Source: Myxocyprinus asiaticus (lineage: Eukaryota; Chordata; Actinopteri; Cypriniformes; Catostomidae). From it: a stretch of 64,000 nucleotides of DNA. The notes under the pieces were generated by a model. That model did not search any database. It had not been told where the DNA came from and saw only the letters and a list, made by a program, of their open reading frames with translations. A program made the translations under genes and the position numbers. Below, one piece after another: positions 25,029 to 38,877 of the stretch (its first letter is position 1; every line of letters begins with the position of its first letter). The DNA is taken from the NCBI RefSeq assembly GCF_019703515.2, contig NC_059385.1, positions 32,536,501 to 32,600,500 on the forward strand, read 5' to 3'.

Positions 25029-27079
25029 TTAAGAACAGAAGAGAGAGTTGGGCAAATAAATCTGGTGGCAGGTCCTAATGTTTCCTTATCCAGATTGTGT
25101 AAGGTAGCAATGCCGTTTGCATGACGTTGATCCCTCAGGCCGCTTGAGTTTAGACACAGAGGTCAGTCGCTCTGATTAGACGTGTCGTAAATTCCAGTCT
25201 GCAGGAAGGCTTTTGTGTGTCTGATGCCCCACTGTGTGTGTTTATACAAGTCAGTGCCCGTGTGTTTTTGTGCTTAAGTGTGTGATGTCTGTTAGTGTCT
25301 GTCTTTAGATAACAGAAGCTAAGATAACAGTAAAGGCAATCTAAAGCCACTGTGCTCTGCTGTATGAGTCTATGGCCCAAACACACTCCATGCAAGTATA
25401 TGAATGAAAATAATTCTGACTACGATTTGATGTATCATTGCGTGCTGAAATGTGTCAGAGAGCAAATCACAACACAGTGCAATTATTGCATTTCAATTTC
25501 AGCATTGCCACGAGAGTCAGCACAGCAGGCAGTAGCACAAAATATTTTCTACGGTCAGTATTCAGTTCAACTACTGTCATGGCGGAGCAAATGTTTGTGA
25601 ATTTGGCAACAGTAGGTCTATTGTTCATAAGCATAAATTGGTCTGTGCTTACCGAAATTCAAACCACTGCCCCCAGTAGTTGAAGCGGGAAGTGTTGTTG
25701 AGTGTATGGGCACAGGTGAGCTCCAGTTTTCCAGGTGAAATGCCCACAGAGTGGCACCAAAAGAGAGTTGTTTAACTGTAAATTATGTAATACAGTGAAG
25801 ATGAATGCATAGTTTATTAACTCTGCTTCCACACCCCAACCCTAAACCGACCAGTCATTAGAGTGCAATTGTAATCTTAGATGGAAATTGTAACCACTGA
25901 TTTGTGTTCATCGTTGACTGTCAAACACAATTACTTCCTGTATTCCTGTAAATCTCCAACTGATTTCTTTGTTGTTGTAATTCGCTGTATTTAAGAAAAC
26001 CCCTCGAGGGAGTGGATGAATGTTTATCCACCGAACATTGGGACACTTATGACTCAAATCACCTGTGAAATGTTAACAAGCTTGCGCATTGAAGTACAGC
26101 TGTTATTAATCAATGGCGTCGCTGTGCAAAGACAATATCAGTCATTTTCCTTGAAGATATTCAAACTTACAGTGTTGTTATGAAAGATAAATGACATTAA
26201 ATAAAGAAATAAAAATATAAAAGAGTGTACTTTATACATTCTTTTAACAACTTAAATATTTAAAAGTTTGTTTCACTTTCATGGTAATTATGAATGAAAG
26301 ACATTACAAACAACATCCCTTTTTAAGAGAAAATAAGGCTTGGACGTCATAGTTTTACACTTGTGCTCATCTAATGACTTCAGAGACTTCAGAAGACATG
26401 ACGACGTTTCTGGTAAGGGAACATAGTGAGCAACGATGCTCCCTTGTTTTTACGGTGCATTGTGGGATTTTTTTAGGGAGTGAACATTTCAGTGCACTGG
26501 AAGGATTTTGCGATTCTCTCTTCTGGCCAGACAAAACATCCTCTGTTCATGTCCAGCAATTAGATGCACACTGTGAAGTGTCTGAAATTCAAGAGACTTT
26601 GACAAGAGGTTTTTTTTATTATTCTGTAAGAAGACATGCACCTAAAAAACTACAATGGAAACACATTTTACAGAATATACTGTATTCCTATAGAATTTAT
26701 TTATGAATATACAGTAGATGCACATTAAAAAAGTCATGTGACTTTGCCTCAACAAAAATACATAATTTGCTCCGAGAATATCATCATTATTTTCTCATTT
26801 TGTCTGCACGCTCTAAACCACAACTAGTTAATAAAATGTAATAAAAGAGCCACAGTGGCTTCAACTTCCATTTTCATTTCTATTTTGCCAGAAGTGACTA
26901 ATTTATTCTCATAAGCACATTATTCGCAATAAGTGCTTTATTCGCAATTTGTTTTGTTGCCATATTCAGATTTTTCACGCAAATTTAATTTGCATCTTGG
27001 ATGGAAACATGACTACAGACAAAACATTTTTAATCTTTGTAATGGATGAATATTTCACAATAATAATAAAAATGTGTAT

Positions 27080-27400
27080 TAGATAAATAGTTCACCCAAA
27101 AATGATAATTCTGGCATTTATTCAATTTATTGTTGCTCCAAACCAATTTGAATTACTTTCTTCTCTAGAACACAAAAAAAAAAAAAAAAAAATTACACAG
27201 TACAAAAAAAAAAAAAAAAAAACATGACTCTACATTCCAAGTGTGGCGCTATATTCCAAATGATCTGAAGTCATACATTCTTTTGCGATGGACAGGCCAA
27301 AATTTAAGTTGCCATATTTGATTTGGGCGAACTCATCAAATAATGACAGAATTTTCATTTTGGGGTGAACAATTTCCTTAAAGTAAATAGGGTCAGTTTT
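27080..27400. repeat. MITE-like remnant of the 'tagttcaccc' family
   Basis: Begins 'aaatagttcacccaaaaatg' and ends 'attttcattttggggtgaac', which are inverted relatives, with two long A runs inside. It is the same family as 40226-40599 but more decayed. Confidence 0.6.
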
Positions 27401-28800
27401 GCTTTCCTGTTTACTTTCATGTTGTAGACATGGTTGGGTGGGCAGTGCACATGTTTGTTGCACGGTGGAGCTTATGCGGGAAACCCAAGTTACAGTCTGG
27501 CTTGTTATCTCCCAATCCCATCCCACCCCCCCACCCCAAACTCAAATTAAAAAGCTATATTTAAATGTAAAAAGAGCATATCATGTGCTGCCAAAAAATT
27601 GCTCTCCACATTTTCCATCTTGTAAAGCTGCAAAACCACACAAAGACTTATCTTTTAAGGTTACCTTGTAAAGAGCATTTTGCATAAATTTGCTCTTTGA
27701 AGGTTCCAGACCGCTTTTATTCTCTGGGGTGATGGGGATAATCTGTGATTAGAGCCATAAAAGAAGACATAGTTGTCCAAGTAGAAGAGCTTTGAGAAGT
27801 GATGTGACCACATGTGGGCATATTTGATCAAAAATGGACGAGTATTGTTTTTGTCGGCCTAAACAGCTACAGATGAGCATAAGAGGGTTCTCTAGTTAGA
27901 CTTCGGAAAATTCTCCTGTAACAACCTGACGACATCATGGTCTTTCACATTGATATATGTTGAGTCTGTGAAAATGGGTCAGAATGATTAAAAATGTAAA
28001 CTAGCCATTGTTCAAACTAGGTTATATTTTCTTGTGAAATCATTTATCAGGGTAACAACTGCAATGCAAAACTAGATTACAAAGATGAATCTAACAAATT
28101 ACAAAGAAAGCCATGGGGCATGCATACATAACTGCAGCGCTCAATGTTTCAATTATCTGTTGTTTTTTTGCATATATTTATTTTTTCTCTTTATGCTATA
28201 CCTCGTGCCACATTTTTGATTAAAAAAAAAGTTGGAAGTAAATCTGATTCTTTTTAGGCTGAAGGCCTCAAACATTAGCTTTAGAGAAAATTCCTTGCTC
28301 AATCCAAACTGTAGTGAAATTGTAACCATATGTGGTATTGATACAGAACGTACCAGGAGTTTAGAGGCATTGATGGTTCCTTTGGCAATGTGCCACACTG
28401 TGGCTTGAACCAAATTAAATGTGAATAGTGAAAAATTCCTTTTAAGAGCAGTTATTTTTGCAAACCTGGAAAATGTGTTGACAACTTGGGTGCTTTTAAA
28501 TTGACACTGAGTATTTCTCTAATCAGTCAAAGGCTGATGGGTGAAGTATTACTCGCTGCAGGGTTCTGGATGGACATGTTTCCCAGTGTTGTTTGTTCTT
28601 GATTATGTTACACGTGACCAAGGATTTTCCGAAAGTTGTTTGCCATATCACTAGTCTTCAGGATACTACTGAGATACTAGAGAGACTTCTGTTTCCTGTT
28701 TTTCCAGATTGTTGGTGGATCAGTTCTGTTTTCAAGGGCTGAATCTTAAACCCTATTTGGATGGGAGTAGTATTCAGGATGAATGTCTTTAAAGTCGTTA

Positions 28801-29818
28801 GGCCTCATTCATGAAAATTTTGTAAATATATGAAAAAATTGGGAGAAATTTACGCGTTAGATGGAGCTTCCCGAAAACGTTCTGCCGGATTCACGAACGC
28901 TTCGTATTCCCCGGATTTTTTAGTAAAACTTGTGTATGTTAGTGAATTCCAAACGTTTGTAAATAAAGTGCACGTGCACATACATTTGCAATTATCATAA
29001 TCCACACCCATGAAAACGTCATATAAGTAAGGCTTCAGGCTCGCTATTACATGAGAATAGGAAGCTTTTAACATATATGCTAACAGTAATATATATATAT
29101 ATATTAAATGGAGTGCATTCACATCGTAAAATATTGATTTAGTAAACACTCGCATGTTCGTTCTAAAAAGTAAGAGAGGAACTTAGTCATAGCATGCTTT
29201 TGCTGTCGTCAGAGGATCTTTTGGGAATTAAACAGTCCAAGAGATCAATAAAAATGTTTTGACATGAAGCTTTAGTGTAGAAAATGTTCAGTTTGGATGC
29301 CCACCACTATTAGCCTTCTCTGGTTCAGTTGAGCACATCGCTGTCATTGGTAAAACTTCTTGAGTAAATCCAAGAATGTACAGTGATATAGGTCTACTTT
29401 CACTGCAATAGGAAACATCATGAAAGAATTTGCCTGAAGATGGTTTATGACCAAAACACTGTAAGAAAGATATTACAGATTTGCAAGCTATATGACAAAG
29501 TGCAAGCTTTTTTTGTTCCCCCTTTGTATTGTGTACGCAACTACCCGCAGTGTTTATTTATGGGTTTAACAGCGTTAACATTGACCATACATTATCAACT
29601 GAACGTGATTTACCGATGCCTATACAAAATTATGAAACCTAAATTATAGAGCTCATGTAAAAAAAAAAAAAAAGTCCAAACAGTCACTTTAGAGGGCATT
29701 ATTTATTTGTTTTTTCGAGAAAATTAAACACAAACTGCACCTTTCCATAAACCTTTCACAACAAAAAGGATAAGCAGAGTTGGGGAAATAAACTATACTT
29801 TGTTTCATGAATGAGGCC
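28801..29818. mobile_element. 1.0-kb element with 16-bp perfect terminal inverted repeats
   Basis: The left end GGCCTCATTCATGAAA (28801-28816) is matched exactly in inverse by 29803-29818. The interior has no recognisable transposase. The superfamily is uncertain, because no target duplication is convincing (TTA precedes the left end, but the right flank does not repeat it). Confidence 0.6.
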
Positions 29819-30027
29819 CATTGTTACTGTAAACGTCTGTAATGTTTACTGTGAATTCACACTGGATAAGCAATGTCTGTAAAAATTGCAGAGATGGCTG
29901 TGTCTTCAACATTTACATGTTTTCGGTATGTCGAAAGAGCCCCTTTAATATAATAAATCTGTGGTGTCTTGGTTTTAGCAACCACTGGAATAAAAAAATA
30001 ATTTAAAATTAAACCATGGCAGAAATA

Positions 30028-30690
30028 CAGTGCATTCATAAAGTATTCAGACCCCTTAATTTTTTTTTTCACATTTTGTTACGTTGCAGCCTTATACTAA
30101 AATGCTTTAAATTATTTATTTTTTTTCACATCAATCTACACTCCATACCCCTTAAAGACAAAGCAAAAACCAGTTTTTTGATAACTTTGCAAGTTTATTA
30201 AAAAGAAAAAACTGAAATATCACATTGACATAAGTATTCAGACCCATAACTCAGTACTTAGTTGAAGCACCTTTGGCATCGATTACAGCCTCAAGTCTTT
30301 TTGGGTATGATGTGGCAAGCTTTGCACACCTGGTTTTGGGGATTTTTTGCTATTCTTCTCTGCAGATTCTCTCAAGCTCTGTCAGGTTAGATGGGGACCG
30401 TCGGTGGACAGCCATTTTCAGGTCTCTCCAGAGATGTTCGATTGGGTTCAAGTCTGGGCTCTGGCTGGGACACTCAAGGACATTCACAGAGTTGTCCCTA
30501 AGCCACTCTTGCATTGTCTTGGCTGTGTGCTTAGGGTCATTGTCGTGTTGGAATGTGAACCTTCTGCCCTGTCTGAGGTCCAGGTTTTCATTAAGGATAT
30601 CTCTGTATTTTGCTGCATTCAGCTTTTTTTCAACCCTGACCAGTCCCCCAGTCCCTGCCGCTGAAAAAAATGTGACTAACAAGATGCTGT
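30028..30690 (-). mobile_element. Tc1 transposon, truncated: one end plus C-terminal transposase
   Basis: One terminal repeat begins at 30028 (CAGTGCATTCATAAAGTATT) after a TA. On the minus strand, 30350-30665 encodes the C-terminal part of a Tc1 transposase: FSAAGTGGLVRV, then QHDNDPKHTAK with the second catalytic Asp, then SPDLNPIEHLWRDLK with the catalytic Glu. The copy stops near 30690 in the middle of the gene. The N-terminal DNA-binding region and the other end are missing, so it is dead. Confidence 0.85.
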
Positions 30691-33600
30691 TTTAAACACT
30701 CGATAATTATTTTATATGCATTGGAGGATGAGTAATTTGTCATATTTACATTCTGCATTCATGGCACTAATGCTAACAAGCTATAGGTGGTCATAATATG
30801 CACTGGTTACCCTCTGTTATTGCATTTTATGATAAATGTTGTGAAAAGAATCTACGTAATATAATGAAAAGGTTTTTAGACTTGAACTAATGCATAGATG
30901 GGTGCATAAAATGGTGGCAACTCTGTACTCCAGTGCGTTCATGTTGATTGATCTAGAGTAAGTGACATTTTTTTTCAATCAACTGAAAAAAATATGTTGC
31001 CGTAAAGTTGGTGGGGCACCGTGTCACGCCCAACGATCACATGGACCAATGGCAGTAAGGTGCTTAACAGCTGGTATAAAGTTTTCCTGAAAGTTTGCAC
31101 TGGCAAGCTGTTTCAAACCACTGAAAATACAAAAAACTCTACTAGATTTTGTTCGAATTTATGTCACCCCTGTTCTTTCTTTAATTTTCTAGAAGCATTT
31201 GGCATCTTTAATTGTAAAGGTTATAAATGGGTGAATCTGAATGACAATGTCTCTGAAATTTAAATGAGCCCTTTCACCTTTCTCTCCTTTTGTAATTACC
31301 TGATGTCTCTTTCTCTCCTCACGTACTACTTATGTAAGCATCCTCGAAATGTGACTAACAAGTTAACATACATGACATGAAACTAATGTAGACCTTTTTA
31401 GTTTTAGATTGTTTTACTTAACCCTCATGTGCTATTAGGGTAATCTTTGACCCATTTTGTTTTTCTTTAATAAAAATGGTATCCTTAATCTGAGTGGTCC
31501 AAGACTTAGTTACTTGTCCTGCATTGGCCATCTGAACACACACAAAAAAAATATGGACTAGATTCGATGTGTTGAAGCTTTGTGACAAACACTCGTAACA
31601 TAAAGTAACACTCGTGTTGTTCCGAGTCAAAATTTACCCGCCATAGGAAATGAATGGGAAAGACTGCAACGCAGAGCATTTATTATTATTATTATTATTA
31701 TTTGTCAAATAAAAATCAATAAATCAGACATAATGCAGAAAAAAATCGCACATAAATGCAGAAAATGCATGCACTCACACGTACAGGTTTGTTTGACTAT
31801 TAGTGAGGACATTTTATAGACTTCCACTGATTTCATATCAGACTAATGATTTTTCCTATTTCCCAACTCTACCCCTAAACCTAACCATCACACAAACATG
31901 TGCACATTACAAGATTTGAAGATCAACATCATTTAACCCATTTAGGAGCCTTTTTATTTATTTATTTATTTATTTTATTTATTATACACATTTAGACAAA
32001 CCTGTCCACACATACCACACAGGTCAAAGTCTGTGTCTGGCCCCTGTGTGACAAAAGTTTATATAAGAATTCAGACGTTTTGTGTTTGAAATAAATGACA
32101 GGTAACAAAATAATTACTCTGCCTTTTCTTTGTAACACAGTCAGATGCGACTGTGGCAGCATGGTCAGGTTTAGCAGCATATTGGACCATCATTGCAAAA
32201 TCTGACACGTTTTGACAAAAATTGACACAGTGTGCTACAATTTGAAAAATCATTGTTTTTACAATGTCTAAATATATATCATAAGCATTGTTTCAACACT
32301 GGCTTATAGAGATCAGCCAATGCATAGAGCACTGAGGCCATCTACTTGACTTGGCTGTTGTTTCATGTAATTGCTATTTTATTCCAGAAGATGTCATCAG
32401 TGATCCCCAATGCATGACATATTTTGTTGTTTTGACACTTTCAATTTACTGAAATGAACATATTTATTGAAGTGAAAAAAACAAACAAACATAAAATGTT
32501 TATTTGACATTAAAATTAATGGTGTACTTTTGTAATTTAGCGCTAAACAAGGTCTAAATACCATAAAATGCCACCAAATGGATAGTATTATACAATTTAC
32601 CCTGAGCACCTCAGTCAAGTTGTCAATCAGTCTGATGCCATTTGGGTGAAATACCTTTTTAAAACATCCAGGGTTTCCACGGTCATGGAAATTGAGGGAA
32701 TTTTACAATTTAACTGGCTTGAAGTTATGTACATTAAATCCTTACTTTATCACTAACAATTAGAAAAGTCAGGGAAATTCTTTGGTCAAAACATGTGGGA
32801 ATTTGGAGTTACAAATAGAGACTGGGGCCACGTCCACACTAATATGTTTTTGTTGGAAAATATTTTGATTTTGCTACATTAAAGCCTCTCATTTAGAAAA
32901 TGCTCCATTACTGCATATTTTGGAAAAGTTGATGTTAGGAAATTAAAAATAAGTGTTTTCAAATGAGAATGGTGGATGTGACTTGTGACCTTGAAACATT
33001 GGTTTTCACCAAATTTCCAATGATGAGACATTTGTTGGTTAACAACCCCTTTATCTTGCGGTGTGTAGGCTGAGTACATTTTTAAACAAGGCAGTTACAA
33101 GACTGAACTGTGTATGACTAAACCGAAATATTAAAAGATACAATTAACGTTTATGTACTGCAATTTAGTGTAAACTCAACTTGGGTAACAAAAAATTCCT
33201 CACTACTTCTCTCATCACATCTGTTATGTTGCAGTGAATTGCTCAGGTCATAGTTTTTCTCATGCAAGTCAGTTTAGGTAACAGTGTCTGCTAAAGAATA
33301 AATGTAAATGTCATTTCGTTGTTTTCCCTTTAATAATGTAGGCTGACAAGAGATTGAGGCTGATGAAGAGACAACACGAAGCACCATCAGCAATATGAAA
33401 AAAAAAAATGCATCCAATAATTAATAGTAATAATTGGAATTAACAAATCTTTCAAGTAATACAGTATAGTTTGTTAGCCTAAGGGCCGATTAAAGGATGA
33501 TTTATACTTCTACAAAAAAGATTATTTTTCAGATCTGTTCATCATATCACATTGTATTTGGGCTTGTTTTAATCGGAAGCATCTGCTGTTTTTCTATTCT

Positions 33601-34687
33601 GATAATGTTTTATGAATTTACAAATGAAAACGTGACAAAAAGCTACATCTGTTTTAGACATGTTTATGTGAGTGAAACAATATGCTTGTTGTTTGTACTT
33701 GTTCTTATTGTATTCTACTCGAGACCTTTCTGATCCGTATGATGTTTTCACCCTATGTTTGACAGTAAGGTGTGCAGTAAATAATCTTATCTTGTAAGTT
33801 ACAAAAAAGAGCAATCAGCAAATTTATCAGCAAATTAAACGGCACTTATTAAGAGTTGGTCATATTGCCTACATGCATCGTAAAGTCTGTAAGCTTCTAA
33901 AACCACCAATTTTGTGTTGGTCAGGCGAGTAATAAAGGCAAAACTAAAAACAGAACAAAGTGATTTTCAATTGTTCCGGAGTGAAAACTTCATTTTTAAA
34001 TGCTGGTGACCGGTTATAACTTTTTATAATTTTTTCATGAAACTAAAAGCCAAAGGGCTTATTACTGTACAGTTTTGGAACTACACAACTTCATGTTGCC
34101 TGAAAAATGAAGCATGTCCTTTGATCCGGAAGGAAATTTCTATGCCTAATTGTCCATTGTGGATGTCGCATTCTCTGAATAAAGACCTTTTTAACAACTA
34201 TGTATAATTACTACATATTCATGCACAGCTAATCCCAATACAAGGAAAACATTATTAGAGGTAAAAATTATATTTCTCAGTTGTGTCCATGTCTTCACTG
34301 AATTATTGTTAGATATGATGCATTAATACAGATATGATGCTGCCGGGTTTTGACTGAGAGGCAGATCTGTAATTCAGATTCTAATTAACTGTTAATTAAC
34401 TTTGTTGATAAATCCACCACACAGGAAACAAACAAAAATATTGCTTATTTTCACTTATTTTGGAGAGGCAAGTAGCTTATTTAAGGGATTGTTTTTCCAG
34501 ATCATGTTGCTTGTTTCTCTTAGGAGATCTGGCAACACTGCATAGGTATTTCACCCACCCCTTAGAGCAGAGTACTATCATTTTAAAAAGAACATTATTA
34601 ACCGTTCTTTAATTTACCATAGTTCTAACCAGTAACCATTTGGAAAGGAACCGAAATGAAAAACATTTAGTTTTCTAGTCCCTGCGC

Positions 34688-35810
34688 TAGGGTTGCGTGG
34701 TTTACCAGTACTAACGAAGTATCGGGATACCAAAATAATGTAAACTGTACGATATCATCTTGTTGCTAATTTCGGTACCATATTACAGAATGCTGTCATT
34801 AGCTAAATTATATGAGATGTGACAAATTTGAGATTAAATCAATCACAGTTTGAAAATAAAAAAACCTCTGGATATGGCCAAGTGTGATTAAACAACAGAA
34901 GTATGTAATTTAATTAAATAATATACAGTCACATGCGCTGCACGCTACAGAATGAACAAGAGGTACTGCTCTGCTCTGTCATATGATTCCCAAACAGACA
35001 CACACACACTCACACAAACTCAGCAAACACTGCTGGTGCTTAAGTTTCATGCAGTGTGTTTAGAGTATAAACGGCTGTTAACACTTAAATGAACTCCTCG
35101 GGTGCAGCTGGGATGTTTTAGCTTGAGAGTACTGACGGGAGTATCCCAGCATTAATGGGAAGCTTGTTATAACTAACCTGTCAAAAACAGGAAGAACTCA
35201 AAGGTCTGTCAAAATAAAAGTCCCGCTAACATGAAAGCGCTATTCAAATGGATGCGTGAAATTGAAGACAGAGAAATATAACTACTGTATAAAAATGTAA
35301 TATTCAAAAAGTTGTAATAATACTCATAATAACAATTATATAGTATTAAATAGTTGTATTATTATTATTATTATTATTTGTTAGCAATATCACAAACACA
35401 AGCAGCCTTGTGCCACAGGTAATCAGATTTTTTTTTTCATTAATGTTTTCATTAATACTGTGAAGCTCTGTTGTGCAGCATTTTATTTGACCAAAAATAA
35501 AATTGCAATTTTTTGTAAAAAACCAAACAATTATATTTTATTTGATTAAAAGTGTGTGTATCAATTGAATTAAACACCATTTGATCTTAACTTTTAATTA
35601 AAACATTTAACATGGAATCCAGAAAAATTTAAACGGAAAACGCATCAGTACATATCAGTAAGACTTTATGCAGTTCTATTAATCAAGTAATTTTTTTATT
35701 TATTTTTTGTTATTTTTTTATTATTATTATAGTGGTGATTTAGTATCGATACTGAGGTACCAGGGCTGGTATCATACTGAAGCCAAAATTTTGGTATCGG
35801 AGCAACCCTA
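34688..35810. mobile_element. Non-autonomous hAT-type element with 8-bp target duplication
   Basis: The ends TAGGGTTGC (34688) and GCAACCCTA (to 35810) are perfect 9-bp inverted repeats. Beyond them both subterminal regions carry 'gtatc...accaaaa'-type motifs. The flanks are CCCTGCGC on the left (34680-34687) and CCCTGCAC on the right (35811-35818). That is an 8-bp duplication with one mismatch, the size made by hAT transposases. The 1.12-kb interior has no long open frame. Confidence 0.75.
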
Positions 35811-36044
35811 CCCTGCACCTAAGCATAAATTGGCCTTAACTACATTTGTACAGCTTTCTGCAGTAATGTAGAATGAAGCACCACAGATGTGCATTTAATG
35901 TCATTTTACAACGGCTTCAAATCTGGTTCATCCAATAAGAATTCAGAGATTGAGCTATCCGTTTTAAAAGATATCCATTAACTGCATATGTGAGTTGTTC
36001 ACCAGTGGTATCATTGCCATCCTTGCTGTTCTGCTCTCTTTCAG

Positions 36045-36166
36045 AACACACGAGAAGGGCTTCTGCCAGCCATACCGAGGCATCGCTTGTGCTCGCTTCT
36101 TAGGAAACAGAAGTATCTATGTGGAGTCTCTGCAGATGCAGGGAGAAAGTGAAAACCGCATCACTG
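36045..36166 (+). CDS. ror2: ror2 exon: start of the Frizzled-like cysteine-rich domain
   Basis: This 122-bp exon starts after ctctctttcag and ends at GTGAGC. It encodes [20 protein letters not shown] followed by [16 protein letters not shown], the first part of the Frizzled-type CRD that binds Wnt5a in the ROR family. The first two CRD cysteines are present. Human ROR2 is nearly identical here. The glycan site NRS agrees with NRT in human. Phase 1 in and 1 out fits the microexon before and the next CRD exon after. Confidence 0.95.
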
Positions 36167-36503
36167 GTGAGCGTTGCTGTCTCTGTGCTGTCATCTCCAG
36201 TGTTGGAATCAGAAATGAACATAAGCGCTGTATCTTATCACATATACAGTGGGCCAAAAAGTATTTGGACACGAGTCACAATTATAGTGCATTCGATAAC
36301 AAAATATAACAATTTGGCTTCTGCAAACAAATGATTCTAGACATTTTCTACGAACTAACCACGTTATACATTTTTCACATCAAGGCATCCATACATTTTC
36401 AAATGTTGATTAAGTGTCCAAATTTTTGGGGGCACTGTATCGTGTCCATAGATACACTATACATTCTGTTTTTAACATATATCATCGTTCTTGTGTTGTC
36501 CAG

Positions 36504-36806
36504 CGGCTTTTACTATGATTGGCACCTCCACTCAGCTCTCAGACCAATGTTCTGAGTTTGCCATTCCTTCCTTCTGCTACTATGTCTTCCCGTTGTGTGA
36601 GGACAGCACCAGAGGTCCACGGCAGCGCCAGCTCTGCCGCGATGAGTGTGAGGCTTTGGAAAACAACTTGTGCAATGCCGAGTATACCATTGCACGCTCA
36701 AACCCCCTCATCCTCATGCAGCTCGAGCTGCCCGCATGCAACCAGCTTCCACACCCTGGATCACCTGAAGCTGCCAGCTGCATTCGCATTGGCGTGCCAC
36801 CCCAAT
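36504..36806 (+). CDS. ror2: ror2 exon: rest of the Frizzled-like domain
   Basis: This 303-bp exon (acceptor gttgtccag, donor GTAGGT) encodes [20 protein letters not shown], then [30 protein letters not shown] and [20 protein letters not shown]. It supplies the remaining conserved CRD cysteines and the LCRDECE motif. It ends in a split tyrosine codon completed by the kringle exon. Agreement with human ROR2 is high throughout. A potential glycosylation site is not obvious in this part. The exon is GC-richer than its introns, as expected for selected coding sequence. Confidence 0.95.
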
Positions 36807-37042
36807 GTAGGTTAACTTGACTTATACCTTTTTTAAAATGTGAATACTAACATCAGATTGATGCACCGATACCACTTGGTAGTATACTTCTATCAGGCCG
36901 ATACTTGGTATCGTCCTTTAATGTTTCTGAGCACATTGACATAATGACGTGTTTGCACTTGCAGTGTTTGTCACTTAAAGGGATGTTCTGGGTTCAATAC
37001 AAGCTCAATCGACAGCATTTATGGCATAATGTTGATTATCAC

Positions 37043-37076
<34 letters not shown>

Positions 37077-37188
37077 TATATTATATTTACAGTAGACTCG
37101 CCCCTTGTTTAAAGTAAAATCCAGTACCGGATTACAGGGTTCCATTGCCCCCATTCACTTCCATTGTAAGTGCCTTACTGTAACCATA

Positions 37189-38803
37189 GACAGCTGAAGT
37201 CAGAAGTTTACATACACTTAGGTTGAAGTCATTAAAACTCATTTTTTAACCACTCCACAGATTTAATATTAGCAAACTATAGTTTTGGCAAGTCGTTCAG
37301 GACATCTACTTTGTGCATTATACAAGTAGTTTTTCCAACAATTGTTTACAGACAGATTGTTTCACTTTTAATTGACTATATCACAATTCCAGTGGGTCAG
37401 AAGTTTACATACACTTAGTTAAATGTGCCTTTAAGCAGCTTGACAAGCCTTTAGACAATTAGCTAATTAGCTTCTGATAGGAGGTGTACTGAATTAGAGG
37501 TGTACCTGTGGATGTATTTTAAAGCCTACCTTCAAACTCAGTGCCTCTTTGCTTGATATCATGGGAAAATAAAACGAAATCAGCCAAGACCTCAAAATAA
37601 AATTGTGGAAGTCCACAAGTCTGGTTCATCCTTGGTAGCAATTTCCAAATGCCTGAAGGTGCCACGTTTATCTGTACAAACAATAGTATGCAAGTATAAA
37701 TACTATGGGACCATGCAGCCATCATACAGCTCAGGAAGGAGATGCATTCTGTCTCCTAGAGATGAATGTAGTTTGGTGCCAGAAGTACAAATCAATCCCA
37801 GAACAACAGCAAAGGACCTTGTGATAATGCTGGAGGAAACAGGTAGACAAGTATCTATATCCACAGTAAAACGAGTCCTATATCGACATAACCTGAAAGG
37901 CTGCTCAGAAGGAAGAAGACACTGCTCCAGAACCACCATAAAAAAGCCAGACTACAGTTTGCAAGTGCACATGGGGACAAAGATCTTACTTTTTGGAGAA
38001 ATGTTCTCTGGTCTAATGAAATAAAAATGTAACTGTTTGGCCATAATGACCATCGTTATGTTTGGAGGAAAAAGGGTGAGGCTTGCCAGCCGAAGAACAC
38101 CATCCCAACCGTGAAGCATAGGGGTGTCAGCATCATGTTGTGGGGGTGCTTTGCTGCAGGAGGGACTGGTGCACTTCACAAAATAGATGGCATTATGAGG
38201 AAGGAAAATTATGTGGATATATTGAAGTAACATCTCTAGACATCAGCCAGGAAGCTAAAGCTCAGTTGCAAATGGGTCTTCCAAATGGACATTGACCCCA
38301 AGTATACCTCCAAAGTTGTGGCAAAATGGCTTAAGGGCAACAAAGTCAAGGTACTGGAGTGGCCATCACAAAGCGCTGACCTCAGTCCAATGGAAAATTT
38401 GTGGGCACAACTGAAATAGCTTGTGTGAGCAAGAAGGCCTACAAACCTGACACAGTTACACCAGTTCTGTCTGGAGGAATGGGCCAAAATTACAGCAACT
38501 TATTGTGAGAAGCTTGTGGAAGGCTACCCAAAACGTTTGAAACAAGTTAAACAATTTAAAGGCAAATGCTGCCAAATACTAACTAGGTGTATGTAAACTT
38601 CTTACCCACTGAGAATGTGATGAAAGAAATAAAAGCTGAAATAAATCATTCTCTCTACTATTATTCTGACATTTCACATTCTTAAAATAAAGTAGCGATC
38701 CTAACTGACCTAAGACGAGGAATGTTTTCTACGATTAAATTGTGAAAAACTGAGTTTAAATGTATTTGGCTAAGGTGTATGTAAACTTCTGACTGCAACT
38801 GTG
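37189..38803 (+). mobile_element. Sleeping Beauty-type Tc1 transposon, inactive
   Basis: A 1.6-kb element between TA at 37187-37188 and 38804-38805. The left end shows the inverted-repeat/direct-repeat layout of this group: 'gtcagaagtttacatacact' occurs at about 37200 and again at about 37397. The forward transposase is recognisable: HKSGSSLVAISKCLKVPRL, VQINPRTTAKDLVIMLEETG, STVKRVLYRHNLKG, and later TVKHRGVSIML-like and DPKYTSKVV sequences. It is broken. The start ATGGGAAAA near 37560 is followed at once by TAA. The region of the first catalytic Asp reads WSNEIKM then stop, so Asp has become Asn. Later parts are shifted. Confidence 0.9.

Positions 38804-38805
<2 letters not shown>

Positions 38806-38873
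<68 letters not shown>
38806..38873. repeat. (TA)n microsatellite at the Tc1 right edge
   Basis: About 34 TA units lie exactly at the right insertion boundary. A matching TA tract sits at about 37060-37081 in the left part of the same MITE, so the transposon may have landed in or beside an existing TA tract. Confidence 0.9.

Positions 38874-38877
<4 letters not shown>

Larger units (their letters stand above)
20524..36044 (+). other. ror2: Large ror2 intron rich in transposon remnants
   Basis: A 15.5-kb intron without recognised exons. It holds TTAA-type MITEs, a truncated Tc1, a 1.0-kb inverted-repeat element and a 1.12-kb hAT-type element, listed separately. Weaker repeat-like stretches are about 22085-22210, 26880-27015 (related to about 50875-51215), 31420-31680, 31780-31920 and 32822-33075. 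The intervals 21000-22080, 22450-24400 and 25050-26370 show nothing I can name. Confidence 0.6.

Noticed and set aside
37189..38803. Active or recently transferred Sleeping Beauty-type transposon
   Set aside because: The transposase has an early stop, a catalytic Asp-to-Asn change and frameshifts; horizontal transfer cannot be judged from one copy.
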